The position numbers and the translations under genes are program-made. Of a stretch of DNA of 14,382 bases, positions 1-7,684 are shown piece by piece. Location: the NCBI GenBank assembly GCA_024684155.1, contig JAIKXK010000322.1:1-14382 (forward strand). Reading direction: 5' to 3'. The notes under the pieces were generated by a model. That model was not told the DNA's origin. It worked only from the letters and a program-made list of their open reading frames with translations, and made no database searches. Positions within the stretch are counted from its first letter, which is position 1. Every line of letters starts with the position of its first letter. Origin of the DNA: Lachnospiraceae bacterium. GTDB taxonomy: Bacteria; Bacillota; Clostridia; Lachnospirales; Lachnospiraceae.

Positions 1-337
1 AGGTTTCGACAGGGATCTTGCAGCTGGTGAAGCGAGTCGTATGGTAATGCGTTAAATGGCCAAACTTAAATTTAAACGCTGAAGATAATTTAGCTTACGC
101 TGCTTAATTTATAGCAGCAATCCGCCTTTTGCAACCGGTGGTAAAAGATACGGGTTTCATCATTAACCGGAAACGATAGCAGCAAAGCTTTGAGCTGTTA
201 GGCGTATTATGAAGCTACTGACATGGTTGGGATGTTCGTTTCCTTGCCATGAAGGGAATTTTTAATAACGGACTACACTCGTAGAAGAACAGGGAATGGG
301 TTTTTGGACGCGGGTTCGATTCCCGCCTAGTCCACTA
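1..337 (+). ncRNA. ssrA: tmRNA (transfer-messenger RNA), 5' end missing
   Basis: Rescues stalled ribosomes by acting first as alanyl-tRNA and then as a short mRNA that tags the nascent chain for degradation. The window opens at the conserved GGTTTCGAC element, so only about the first dozen bases (5' acceptor strand) are missing. The tag frame is visible at 78-107: GCT resume codon, then codons reading AEDNLAYAA and TAA, ending in the hydrophobic YAA degron typical of the family. The conserved GACTACACTCGTAG stretch lies at 271-284. The T arm is GCGGG 310-314 paired with CCCGC 322-326 around loop TTCGATT, followed by the 3' acceptor strand CTAGTCC and discriminator A334. The genome encodes CTA rather than CCA at 335-337, so the CCA end must be added after transcription. 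Identity is certain; the exact 3' end is approximate. Confidence 0.96.
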
Positions 338-340
338 TCA

Positions 341-373
341 GTCAAAATGAATTTATTTCATTTTGGCTTTTTT
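341..373 (+). terminator. Intrinsic terminator of ssrA
   Basis: A 10-bp stem pairs 341-350 (GTCAAAATGA) with 358-367 (TCATTTTGGC), including one G-T pair, around a 7-nt loop. A run of six T follows at 368-373. It lies directly after the tmRNA 3' end. Confidence 0.9.
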
Positions 374-430
374 ATTGCATAAAAATACAAAAATATTGCA
401 ATATATAGATATGTTTTCTGAAAAAAGTAG

Positions 431-436
431 TATAAT
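431..436 (+). promoter_or_regulatory. Probable -10 element upstream of the HD-GYP sensor gene
   Basis: A perfect TATAAT sits between the ssrA terminator and the sensor gene. No good -35 hexamer lies 16-18 bp upstream (the region is an A/T-rich GATATG), and there is no TGn extension, so the promoter may be weak or activator-dependent. Transcription would begin near 443 and leave a leader of about 114 nt. Confidence 0.5.
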
Positions 437-456
437 TGAGGAGCAAGATTTATTTT

Positions 457-529
457 TATGGTATAAGAATCCATAATATGCACACTGACGAAGGTGAATT
501 GTTCACGTTGTCTTTTGGCTTATACCATA
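457..529 (+). promoter_or_regulatory. Structured 5' leader with an 11-bp perfect inverted repeat
   Basis: TATGGTATAAG at 457-467 is exactly complementary to CTTATACCATA at 519-529. Inside it CCA 471-473 can pair with TGG 516-518 across an AAT bulge, and GTGAA 494-498 pairs with TTCAC 502-506 around a TTG loop. The whole folds as a long closed stem with an internal hairpin and an internal loop, and it ends 12 nt before the GGGAGG ribosome binding site. It could be a cis-acting RNA or an operator. It does not resemble the cyclic-di-GMP riboswitch classes I remember. The pairing is seen; the function is inferred. Confidence 0.5.
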
Positions 530-556
530 CATAATAATAGGGGAGGAAAAGGTTTT

Positions 557-3500
557 ATGAGAACCACATTAAAATCCTTGGTATGGAAAATATCCAAGGT
601 GACAGTTTCTATTTGTGTGTCATTGACTATGTTTTTAGGCATGGGAAGTGTAGGGTATTGCAGTGATGCAGTTCCGCTTTCCAATATGGCAAATTCTTTA
701 AATGATTCTATTTCTGTAGATCCTACAGGATTACAGGAAGGATTTTCAGCAGTTCTTTACGATAACAGTAATGGTCTTCCAACATCAGAAGCAAATGCTA
801 TTACAGAAACAAGTGATGGCTTTATATGGATTGGCAGTTACGCTGGATTAATTCGATATGATGGTAATACCTTCGAACGATTAGATTCTACAGATGGATT
901 AACCAGTGTAAAGTGCCTATATACAGATAGTAAAGATCGTCTGTGGATAGGCACTAATGATAATGGTGTAGCTGTAATGGAAAAAGGCGAATTGAAAAAG
1001 TGGGGGAAACTTGATGGGTTAAAGTCTGCTCATATTCGTTCTATTACAGAAGATGAAAATGGAATTATTTATATTGCTACTACCTGTGGTATTGCAACTA
1101 TTGATAATGATTATAATCTTGGTTCTTTGGAGGATGGAATTTTATCAGAGGGTAACTTTAGAGAAATCAGGATGGGAGCAGATGGATATATCTATGGTAC
1201 TACTGACTTAGGCGATCTTATTATGATGAAAGATGGTAAGTTGGCCAGCGTAATTACAGTGGAAGAAAGTCCTCTTCAGGGAGCTGGTGGATTTTTACCT
1301 GATCCGGAAGGAAATGGAATGATATATCAGGAAGCTGCGGATTTTAATCTTTATCGTGTAAACATGACTGATAATGAGCTTGAAGTTCTTGAAAAGATTG
1401 ATATTAGTCCTTTGAAATATATCAGAACAATGGAATATATCGATGGTAAAATCTGGATAGGCGCAGGAAATGGTATTGGTGTAATTGAAAATGGAGAGTT
1501 TAGAGTTTTAGATAATTTGCCTATGGATAATAACGTGGATGACGTAATGACAGATTATCTTGGCAATCTTTGGTTTACATCTACTCGTCAGGGAGTAATG
1601 AAGGTAGTACCTAACCAGTTTTCAAATATTTTTGAACGATATGACCTTCCGGAAACAGTAGTAAATTCCACCTGTGTTAGTGATGATGGAAAACTTTTTG
1701 TTGCTACGGATGAAGGTCTTATTGTATTAGATGAAAATGGACCTTTATCATCACTTCCCCTTGAATCAGTAAAAACCGCTTCCGGTAATGAATTAGAAAA
1801 TACAGATTTAATAGAAATGCTTACGAATATTCGTATACGTTCTGTTATTTCTGATAGTAAGAATCGAATTTGGATATCTACCTGGAGAGACTGCGGATTG
1901 CTTTGCTATGACCATGGAAATGTTACTGCATTTACTATGGAAGATGGAACCTTATCCGAAAACTTTAGAGGAATTAGTGAACAAGAGGATGGTTCTATTC
2001 TTGTGGCAGTCACAGGCGGAGTAAATGTAATCAAAGATGATACAGTTGTGGCTTCTTATGGAGAGGCAGATGGTATTGAAAATACAGAAAGTCTATGTGT
2101 AGAGGCTGGATTAAATGGTGACATTTTAGTTGGAAGTAACGGTGGTGGCTTATATATTGTAAATGAGTCTAAAACTACAAATGTTAATGTGGAAGATGGC
2201 TTGCCTTCCGATGTAGTTATGCGAATTAAGCGTGATGAAGAAAGGGATCTGGTATGGATCGTTACAAGTAGTGCTATTGCATATATGGATTCTGATTATA
2301 AGGTGACTACAGTAAGTAACTTCCCTTATCCTAACAATTTTGACTTATATGAGAACAGTCAGGGAGATTTATGGATTCTTAGTAGTGACGGCATTTATGT
2401 GGCATCCGTTGAGGATATGTTAGCTGATGAAACAGATAATTTGGTTCACTATACAAAGGCAAATGGGCTTCCCTGTATTGCTACAGCAAATTCTTACAGC
2501 GAATTAACTGAGGATGGAGATTTATACATTGCAGGCAGCACTGGTGTGGCAAAGGTAAATATTGAAGAGACTTTTGAGGATGTAAATGAATTAAACGCTA
2601 TTGTTCCGTATTTAGAGGTGGATGGAAAAAGGGTTTACCCTGATGCTTCTGGAACATTTCAAATTCCATCCGATGCATTAAAACTTACAGTGCCAAGTTT
2701 TGTGCTAAATTACTCCCTAAGTGATCCTCAGGTAAGTTATGAACTGGAAGGCTTTGATAAAAAAAGTACCACAGTGTTAAGAAGTGAGTTAGCTCCTGTG
2801 GACTATACAAATCTAAGTGGAGGAACATATAGTTTTAATCTTAAAATCAAAGATACCTTAGGACGTGGAAATAAAGAGGTGTCTGTCCGAATTGTAAAGG
2901 AAAAGGCATTATATGAGCAGGTATGGTTTATTGTGGTACAAATCATTGCTATGCTTTTGATCATGGCTGCAATTTTAACCTTTATTTTCTCAAGAAAGGT
3001 ACGTTCACTTGAAAAGAAACGTAAAGAAGCCCGCGAACTGTTTGAACAAACAGCAGAGGCTCTTTCAAGCGCAATTGACGCGAAAGATAAATATACCAAT
3101 GGTCATTCACGACGGGTGGCAGATTATTCTCAGATGATTGCAAAGGAAGCTGGTATGTCAGAGGAAGACTGTGAAAAAGTTTATTTTGCAGCCCTATTGC
3201 ATGATGTAGGAAAGATTGGTATTTCTCTTGATATTTTATCGAAGGAGACAAGGCTTACAGACGAGGAATTTGATAAAATCAAAGAACATCCTGTAATTGG
3301 TGGACAAATTCTTTCAAGTATTCATAGATCGCCATGGCTTAGCATTGGGGCTCGTTATCACCATGAACGCTATAATGGAAAGGGTTATCCAGAAGGCTTA
3401 AAGGGAGATGAAATTCCAAAGTTGGCTCGTATTATTGCTGTAGCGGATGCATATGATGCTATGACATCAAATCGAAGCTATCGTAATGCAATTCCACAAC

Positions 3501-4693
3501 GACTTGTAAGAGAAGAGATTGTTAAGGGAATGGGCGGTCAGTTTGATCCTGAGTTTGCAAAGATTATGATCCGATTAATTGATCAGGATGAAGAATACAG
3601 CATGCAGGAAGAAAAGAACAAAGAAACCACTTGGGCAGACTCCTTTAGATGTGAATCTATTTATCATGAGTGTACACCTGGAGTAGCTATTTTAAATCAT
3701 CCTACTCATATTAGTTTATGTTCACAGCAGGATGATGGAGTGGCAAAAGAAAATAGTTTGCCTACGTTAATTCTTTATGATTCTTTAGATGGAAAAGTGC
3801 ATCCAGGAGAGGAAGAAAACAAAAACATTCTTTATTATGAGTACGCCAAAATTAGAATTGACGGAAAAATAGAAGAAGAACATGTTCGAAAGACGAAAGT
3901 AAGTGTTGGTGCTGCAGATCCAGAGTTTAAGACCTCTCGATATGGAGAGGAAATGGAAGGATATCATTACGAGGTTTGTGCTCTACGTTATAAAGATCAT
4001 GCCATGATTAAAATTATGGATGAATATCAGACCATTACAGTTACCATTGCAATGCCGGATACCTCCAGATATCTTTATATTTCTATCGGTGGAGAAAATT
4101 GCGTTATTCATAATATTTTCGTTAATAATGAGGATGAGGTTGTAACGTCTGATTCGATTGAACGTATTGCTGAAGAAATCAGTTATATCAATGATCAGCC
4201 ACAAGGAGATATTCCAAATGTTCAGGTAGATACCTGGTGTTCAGAGGTATCAAAAAGTATTGCAATTGAAAATGGATTGACTCTGAATTTCCACTCTATG
4301 AGTTTACCTACAGCTAGATTAGTTTGGCAGTGTCCATTTATTAAGGTATTTTCTTCAAGTGATGGGAATGAGACTTCAGAAGATTTCCATGAATACATGG
4401 TTTTAGTTATGGATGGAGAAAATCTTGACTATAAGGAATACGCAGAGTGTGAGGTGGATGTTGATCATAATTTGGATTTTGCAGAGTGGAATGAGTGGCT
4501 TGAGTGTAACAAACAAGGAATGGATTACAGTGTAAAGATTCATAGAGAGAATAATAAGATTGTTTTAGAAACACAGAATCATCTGTTTTCCATCCATGCA
4601 CAGGCAACGATACATGAAAATCCAAAAGAGGTTTATATTTCGCTTACGGGAGATCAAACTGCAATTACAAATATTCATGTACTTAGAGAATAG
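557..4693 (+). CDS. Membrane sensor: twin beta-propeller, Y_Y_Y, HD-GYP phosphodiesterase and duplicated C-terminal module
   Basis: Probable signal-controlled cyclic-di-GMP phosphodiesterase of 1378 residues. The start at ATG 557 has GGGAGG at 541-546 and gives an N-terminal hydrophobic signal (about 13-34). Residues about 62-675 hold roughly fourteen repeats of the two-component-propeller type (DGFIWIGSYAGL, KDRLWIGTNDNG, QGDLWILSSDGI), enough for two seven-bladed propellers. A Y_Y_Y-like domain (about 712-780) and one transmembrane helix (about 789-812) follow. The HD-GYP domain (about 830-1015) keeps its metal and catalytic signature: H850, H882-D883 (HDVGK), H935-H936-E937 and G943-Y944-P945. 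This extracytoplasmic layout is known from hybrid two-component systems, but here the output is HD-GYP instead of a kinase. The last 350 residues are unrecognised and contain a tandem duplication (about 1030-1190 and 1220-1378). There is no terminator before the next gene. HD-GYP and propeller calls are firm; ligand and activity are inferred. Confidence 0.9.
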   Translation: MRTTLKSLVWKISKVTVSICVSLTMFLGMGSVGYCSDAVPLSNMANSLNDSISVDPTGLQEGFSAVLYDNSNGLPTSEANAITETSDGFIWIGSYAGLIRYDGNTFERLDSTDGLTSVKCLYTDSKDRLWIGTNDNGVAVMEKGELKKWGKLDGLKSAHIRSITEDENGIIYIATTCGIATIDNDYNLGSLEDGILSEGNFREIRMGADGYIYGTTDLGDLIMMKDGKLASVITVEESPLQGAGGFLPDPEGNGMIYQEAADFNLYRVNMTDNELEVLEKIDISPLKYIRTMEYIDGKIWIGAGNGIGVIENGEFRVLDNLPMDNNVDDVMTDYLGNLWFTSTRQGVMKVVPNQFSNIFERYDLPETVVNSTCVSDDGKLFVATDEGLIVLDENGPLSSLPLESVKTASGNELENTDLIEMLTNIRIRSVISDSKNRIWISTWRDCGLLCYDHGNVTAFTMEDGTLSENFRGISEQEDGSILVAVTGGVNVIKDDTVVASYGEADGIENTESLCVEAGLNGDILVGSNGGGLYIVNESKTTNVNVEDGLPSDVVMRIKRDEERDLVWIVTSSAIAYMDSDYKVTTVSNFPYPNNFDLYENSQGDLWILSSDGIYVASVEDMLADETDNLVHYTKANGLPCIATANSYSELTEDGDLYIAGSTGVAKVNIEETFEDVNELNAIVPYLEVDGKRVYPDASGTFQIPSDALKLTVPSFVLNYSLSDPQVSYELEGFDKKSTTVLRSELAPVDYTNLSGGTYSFNLKIKDTLGRGNKEVSVRIVKEKALYEQVWFIVVQIIAMLLIMAAILTFIFSRKVRSLEKKRKEARELFEQTAEALSSAIDAKDKYTNGHSRRVADYSQMIAKEAGMSEEDCEKVYFAALLHDVGKIGISLDILSKETRLTDEEFDKIKEHPVIGGQILSSIHRSPWLSIGARYHHERYNGKGYPEGLKGDEIPKLARIIAVADAYDAMTSNRSYRNAIPQRLVREEIVKGMGGQFDPEFAKIMIRLIDQDEEYSMQEEKNKETTWADSFRCESIYHECTPGVAILNHPTHISLCSQQDDGVAKENSLPTLILYDSLDGKVHPGEEENKNILYYEYAKIRIDGKIEEEHVRKTKVSVGAADPEFKTSRYGEEMEGYHYEVCALRYKDHAMIKIMDEYQTITVTIAMPDTSRYLYISIGGENCVIHNIFVNNEDEVVTSDSIERIAEEISYINDQPQGDIPNVQVDTWCSEVSKSIAIENGLTLNFHSMSLPTARLVWQCPFIKVFSSSDGNETSEDFHEYMVLVMDGENLDYKEYAECEVDVDHNLDFAEWNEWLECNKQGMDYSVKIHRENNKIVLETQNHLFSIHAQATIHENPKEVYISLTGDQTAITNIHVLRE

Positions 4694-4749
4694 ATGTGAT
4701 ATGATATGCTATACAAATAAAGTGAATATGTATGAAAGAGGTATAGCAA

Positions 4750-4998
4750 ATGGAACATGTTACATTTACACCCAGAGGTGTTTGTTCAAGACAGATTGAT
4801 TTTGATTTGGAAGATGGAAAAGTTTACAACGTACGTTTTATTGGCGGATGTAATGGTAATTTAAAAGCTATTTCTAAATTAGTAGAAGGAAAAGAAGCAA
4901 GTGAAATTGCAAGTATTTTAAAGGGAAATGATTGCGGAGGAAGAAAAACTTCTTGTGCAGATCAGTTTTCTCGCGCTTTAGAAGAGTCTTTGGGTTAA
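4750..4998 (+). CDS. TSCPD-domain small protein (TIGR03905-like)
   Basis: An 82-residue protein made almost wholly of a TSCPD-type domain, the cysteine-bearing module also found at the C-terminus of some class II ribonucleotide reductases. Visible features are a beta-rich N-terminus beginning MEHVTFTPRGVCS, the GGCNGNLKAIS segment (C at about residue 34), the NDCGG cysteine and the RKTSCADQ signature, which carries A where the name-giving motif has P. The cysteines could bind a metal, but the role of the stand-alone family is not known. The start is supported by an AGAGG-like site at 4738-4742, eight bases upstream. It lies 56 nt after the sensor gene and only 4 nt before the carbonic anhydrase-like gene, so those two are surely co-translated. 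Confidence 0.85.
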   Translation: MEHVTFTPRGVCSRQIDFDLEDGKVYNVRFIGGCNGNLKAISKLVEGKEASEIASILKGNDCGGRKTSCADQFSRALEESLG

Positions 4999-5002
4999 GC
5001 CT

Positions 5003-5479
5003 ATGGAAAAGAAAAGTGAGTTAGTTTTTATTGCAGATGGTGCAAAAATTATCGGTGATGTTACCCTTAATGAGGGCGTTAGTGTCTGGTACAATGCCGT
5101 CTTAAGAGGAGATGATCATCCTATAGTCATTGGGAAAAACACAAACATTCAGGACGGAGCTGTCCTGCATGTTGGAATGGGACATTCCTGTCTAATTGGT
5201 GAAAATGTATCGATTGGTCATGGAGCCATTGTACATGGATGCAGTGTTTCAGATAATACAGTTATTGGCATGGGGGCTATTATAATGAATGGTGCTAAGG
5301 TTGGAAAAAACTGTATTATAGGTGCCGGAGCCCTAGTTACAGAAGGTATGGAAATTCCTGATAATACAGTAGCAATTGGTGCTCCAGCAAAGAAACAACG
5401 TCCCATTACAAAGGATGAGTTAGAGCATAATATATGGAATTCCTTCCATTATGTAGAGCTTGCTTTTAAAAGTGAATAA
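5003..5479 (+). CDS. Gamma-class carbonic anhydrase-like hexapeptide-repeat protein (YrdA/PaaY type)
   Basis: A 158-residue left-handed beta-helix protein of the gamma carbonic anhydrase family, cytoplasmic and expected to be a trimer. Repeated hexapeptide turns such as IGKNTN, IGENVS, IGMGAI and VGKNCI form most of the chain. The zinc ligands of the family are in place: H56 (VLHV), H73 (IGHG) and H78 (VHGC), with the typical five-residue spacing of the last pair. R35 and D37 (VLRGD) and Q50-D51 match conserved residues of the archaeal Cam enzyme. The acidic loop of Cam is absent, as in most bacterial homologues, so carbon dioxide hydration is not assured; other members act as acyl- or thioesterase-like or have unknown roles. 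The length is slightly short for the family. The ribosome binding site is poor, which fits coupling to the gene ending 4 nt upstream. Confidence 0.9.
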   Translation: MEKKSELVFIADGAKIIGDVTLNEGVSVWYNAVLRGDDHPIVIGKNTNIQDGAVLHVGMGHSCLIGENVSIGHGAIVHGCSVSDNTVIGMGAIIMNGAKVGKNCIIGAGALVTEGMEIPDNTVAIGAPAKKQRPITKDELEHNIWNSFHYVELAFKSE

Positions 5480-5493
5480 GAAACATAGTATTG

Positions 5494-5527
5494 TGGCGTC
5501 TTAAGTTAGCTTGAGACGCCATATTTT
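5494..5527 (+). terminator. Intrinsic terminator after the carbonic anhydrase-like gene
   Basis: A 10-bp stem pairs 5494-5503 (TGGCGTCTTA) with 5512-5521 (TGAGACGCCA), with one G-T pair and an 8-nt loop, followed by TATTTT. The tail is short but the GC-rich stem is strong. Confidence 0.82.
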
Positions 5528-5580
5528 GTAGGTGCCATTGATGTTATCATCAAAATATAGATGATTTTTTTAAACTATCG

Positions 5581-5589
5581 TGATATAAT
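5581..5589 (+). promoter_or_regulatory. Extended -10 promoter of the J-domain protein gene
   Basis: TGATATAAT is a perfect extended -10 (TGn plus TATAAT at 5584-5589). No good -35 hexamer stands 17 bp upstream, which extended -10 promoters tolerate. The start of transcription would be near 5596, giving a leader of about 57 nt. Confidence 0.65.
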
Positions 5590-5600
5590 GTATTCGGTTT

Positions 5601-5640
5601 GTGGGTCGTACAGGTTCTGTGATAGAGGCTGTATGCTTAC
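5601..5640 (+). promoter_or_regulatory. Leader hairpin touching the ribosome binding site
   Basis: CGTACAG 5607-5613 pairs with CTGTATG 5629-5635, and after a bulged T5606 the stem goes on with GTGGG 5601-5605 against CTTAC 5636-5640, using some G-T pairs. The base of the stem abuts GGAGG at 5641-5645. It might influence translation or RNA stability. No known riboswitch is recognised. Confidence 0.4.
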
Positions 5641-5652
5641 GGAGGAAATATT

Positions 5653-7644
5653 ATGCCTGGGTTTCAGGAACTTCTTGTCGTAGGCAAAAGCAAATACAAA
5701 AGCTTAGTCTTCGACTTTGATAAAGTGAATAATGTCAATCAATACTATGAGAACTACCAGATTCCAAAAGAAGAGAAGATGGTGGTCTATGCTTATAGTA
5801 GTTCTTTTTCGACCATATCTTTAGAGGGTAGCGGTACTATTATTACGGATCAGGCTATTTATATTGATCCTTCACACAAAAGCTGGGCTCCTTCTAATCG
5901 AATTCCCTTGTCGGAATTATGTCAATTTGTTGTATTCCAGGAAGAATCAAATGAGAATGTTCATTTAATGAATAAGGATCAAAACTGCAGAATCTTTGGA
6001 CGTACTGTTGCACCGAAAGATACAACAGGAAAAGAATTAGTGCAGTTACTGCGATCATTACAAAAAAATATTGCCCGAATGAACGTAAAAGAACGTCATA
6101 CCTATGAAATGACCTTAGGCTGGATGTTGGATTTGATTCGGAAAAGCCTGCATGATAACGGACGATTAATGCCTAGGGATGAAATGCTTCTTTCTGTGGT
6201 AGAAGAAGAACAGTCCTATGTTAAAGAAGTAGCCTTCCTCAGAGGAGAAGATTTATATCGCAGCTGTGACGAAAAGAAATATCAAATTTTTTTGGCAACA
6301 GTAAAACCTCGTTTGGATTCAGATGTTTATAAAGTTTTAGAACATCCTGATGAATTATTTTATCAGGCTTTTGTAGAAGATATATCAAAGGCAACGGATT
6401 TTTATATGACACAGGGATTGATTGAGCCTTATTTAAATTTAAAGAAGCTTGATCGTTTAAGCTTACATCAGTGCATCATTTTATCCTATTTATCCATTCG
6501 TATTGAGGATTGTGACTATGCAGATAAAATTATGGAAATGTCTGGAAGTTATATGTCTTCAGATGATTATTGGAAATATGAAAATTTCCGTGCAAAATAT
6601 CATAAAGAAAAATTATCATTAGTATATGAAAAGATAGAAAAGAATACAGAAGTTTCTGGACCAGAACTTTTGTGGCAGGATGATTTAGGATTAACACCTC
6701 TTCATTATGCATTAATTTTACGACGTGATGATGTGGTTCTTCGCATGTTAAAGCAAAAAGACTGGAGTGACTATGTTTCTCCTTTCCCAAAAGATAAACT
6801 AATTAGTATTTTATATGATCCGGTATTTTTGACATCTATTTTATATGATGATTTAGATATGATAGAGGAAGTGTTTGCTTCCTGTGCAAAGGAGGCACGC
6901 CCCATTAATCGTTCTTTGAAGCGTATGGAATCCTTTATCTATATTCAAAGGAAAATGATGCGTGAACATCCTGAAGAAGCAATGAAATACGCCAGGATGA
7001 TTGCTGATTATGAAGATATGCAGCACGAAATGGAAGAAGAACTCTACCAAATGGCAAAGAGGCGTATGGAAGAGGCAAGACGTCATGCGGCCATTATTAT
7101 AGAGACAAATCATCCTTTTGCAAAATATTTATTACATATGTATTTATCAAAAGATGCTATTTTTTATTCTATTGCTGATACCATATCAGAACATCGCTTA
7201 TATAAGTTTAAGGATAAATATTTTATTTCATCTTTGGAACATAACTTAAATCTTTCTTATTATGAGTGGCGAAATGGTGAAATATATAATCATGAATTTT
7301 TAAAAGCAGATACAGAAGTTTCTATTCATCAAAAGGATGCTGCATCTTACTTTGATGGAGAAACCTTTGAAAATCCAGATCGAAGAGCACAAAAAGAGAA
7401 AGAAAAAGAAGAGAGAAGAAGAAAGTTTGAAGAGGCAAGGGCAGCCTTTGAAGCTTCTCTTGAAGTAAATAATGGATGGTTTACGGAAGAAGCAAAACAT
7501 GATATTAATCTTTTGAAGAAAGAATATCGAATTTTAGTAAAAACCTATCATCCAGACGCTTCGGAAAATAAATCTGCCACAGCTATTATGCAGCAGATTC
7601 AGATTGAGAGAGCTGAAATTTTAGAACATATGAGGAATGAATAA
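5653..7644 (+). CDS. Unrecognised 663-residue protein with ankyrin-like motif and C-terminal J-like domain
   Basis: I do not recognise a named family for the full protein. No signal peptide or membrane helix is seen, so it is probably cytoplasmic. Residues about 1-140 look beta-rich, with a stretch (SLEGSGTIITDQAIYI) like bacterial PH-type domains. The middle is helical; about residue 340-370 reads DLGLTPLHYALILRRDD, close to the ankyrin consensus GxTPLHxA. A charged Lys/Glu/Arg-rich helix (about 576-598) leads to the last 50 residues, where LLKKEYRILVKTYHPDAS gives helix II and the HPD tripeptide of J domains, and a final helix follows. HPD is what lets J proteins stimulate the Hsp70 (DnaK) ATPase, so a co-chaperone role is possible, but helix I is weak. 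GGAGG at 5641-5645 supports the start. The gene sits alone between its own promoter and a terminator. Confidence 0.85.
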   Translation: MPGFQELLVVGKSKYKSLVFDFDKVNNVNQYYENYQIPKEEKMVVYAYSSSFSTISLEGSGTIITDQAIYIDPSHKSWAPSNRIPLSELCQFVVFQEESNENVHLMNKDQNCRIFGRTVAPKDTTGKELVQLLRSLQKNIARMNVKERHTYEMTLGWMLDLIRKSLHDNGRLMPRDEMLLSVVEEEQSYVKEVAFLRGEDLYRSCDEKKYQIFLATVKPRLDSDVYKVLEHPDELFYQAFVEDISKATDFYMTQGLIEPYLNLKKLDRLSLHQCIILSYLSIRIEDCDYADKIMEMSGSYMSSDDYWKYENFRAKYHKEKLSLVYEKIEKNTEVSGPELLWQDDLGLTPLHYALILRRDDVVLRMLKQKDWSDYVSPFPKDKLISILYDPVFLTSILYDDLDMIEEVFASCAKEARPINRSLKRMESFIYIQRKMMREHPEEAMKYARMIADYEDMQHEMEEELYQMAKRRMEEARRHAAIIIETNHPFAKYLLHMYLSKDAIFYSIADTISEHRLYKFKDKYFISSLEHNLNLSYYEWRNGEIYNHEFLKADTEVSIHQKDAASYFDGETFENPDRRAQKEKEKEERRRKFEEARAAFEASLEVNNGWFTEEAKHDINLLKKEYRILVKTYHPDASENKSATAIMQQIQIERAEILEHMRNE

Positions 7645-7649
7645 ATTCT

Positions 7650-7684
7650 GGTGTCAAGAAAAAATACTTGACACCTTCTTTTTT
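7650..7684 (+). terminator. Intrinsic terminator of the J-domain protein gene
   Basis: A perfect 9-bp stem pairs GGTGTCAAG at 7650-7658 with CTTGACACC at 7667-7675 around an A-rich 8-nt loop; TTCTTTTTT follows at 7676-7684. The 3' arm also carries the -35 hexamer of the next promoter. Confidence 0.9.

Noticed and set aside
494..556. GTG start giving a 21-residue longer sensor protein
   Set aside because: It has no suitable ribosome binding site, lies inside the inverted repeat of the leader, and would place an odd Cys/Asn-rich stretch before a normal signal sequence. ATG 557 has GGGAGG at the right distance.
443..556. Known cyclic-di-GMP riboswitch in the HD-GYP leader
   Set aside because: Attractive given the gene, but the conserved GEMM core and the class II pseudoknot sequences as I know them are not seen.
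650..670. Possible lipoprotein signal at the cysteine of SVGYCSD
   Set aside because: The residues before the cysteine (VGY) do not fit a lipobox, where a small residue is needed just before it; ordinary cleavage or retention as a signal anchor is likelier.
2803..3251. Reverse-strand open frames inside the sensor gene
   Set aside because: They lie opposite a clearly coding region (Y_Y_Y to HD-GYP), have no ribosome binding sites and show no protein family features.
4694..4749. Separate promoter for the TSCPD gene
   Set aside because: A/T-rich with several TATNAT-like strings, but none has a convincing -35 partner, and no terminator separates it from the sensor gene, so readthrough cannot be excluded.
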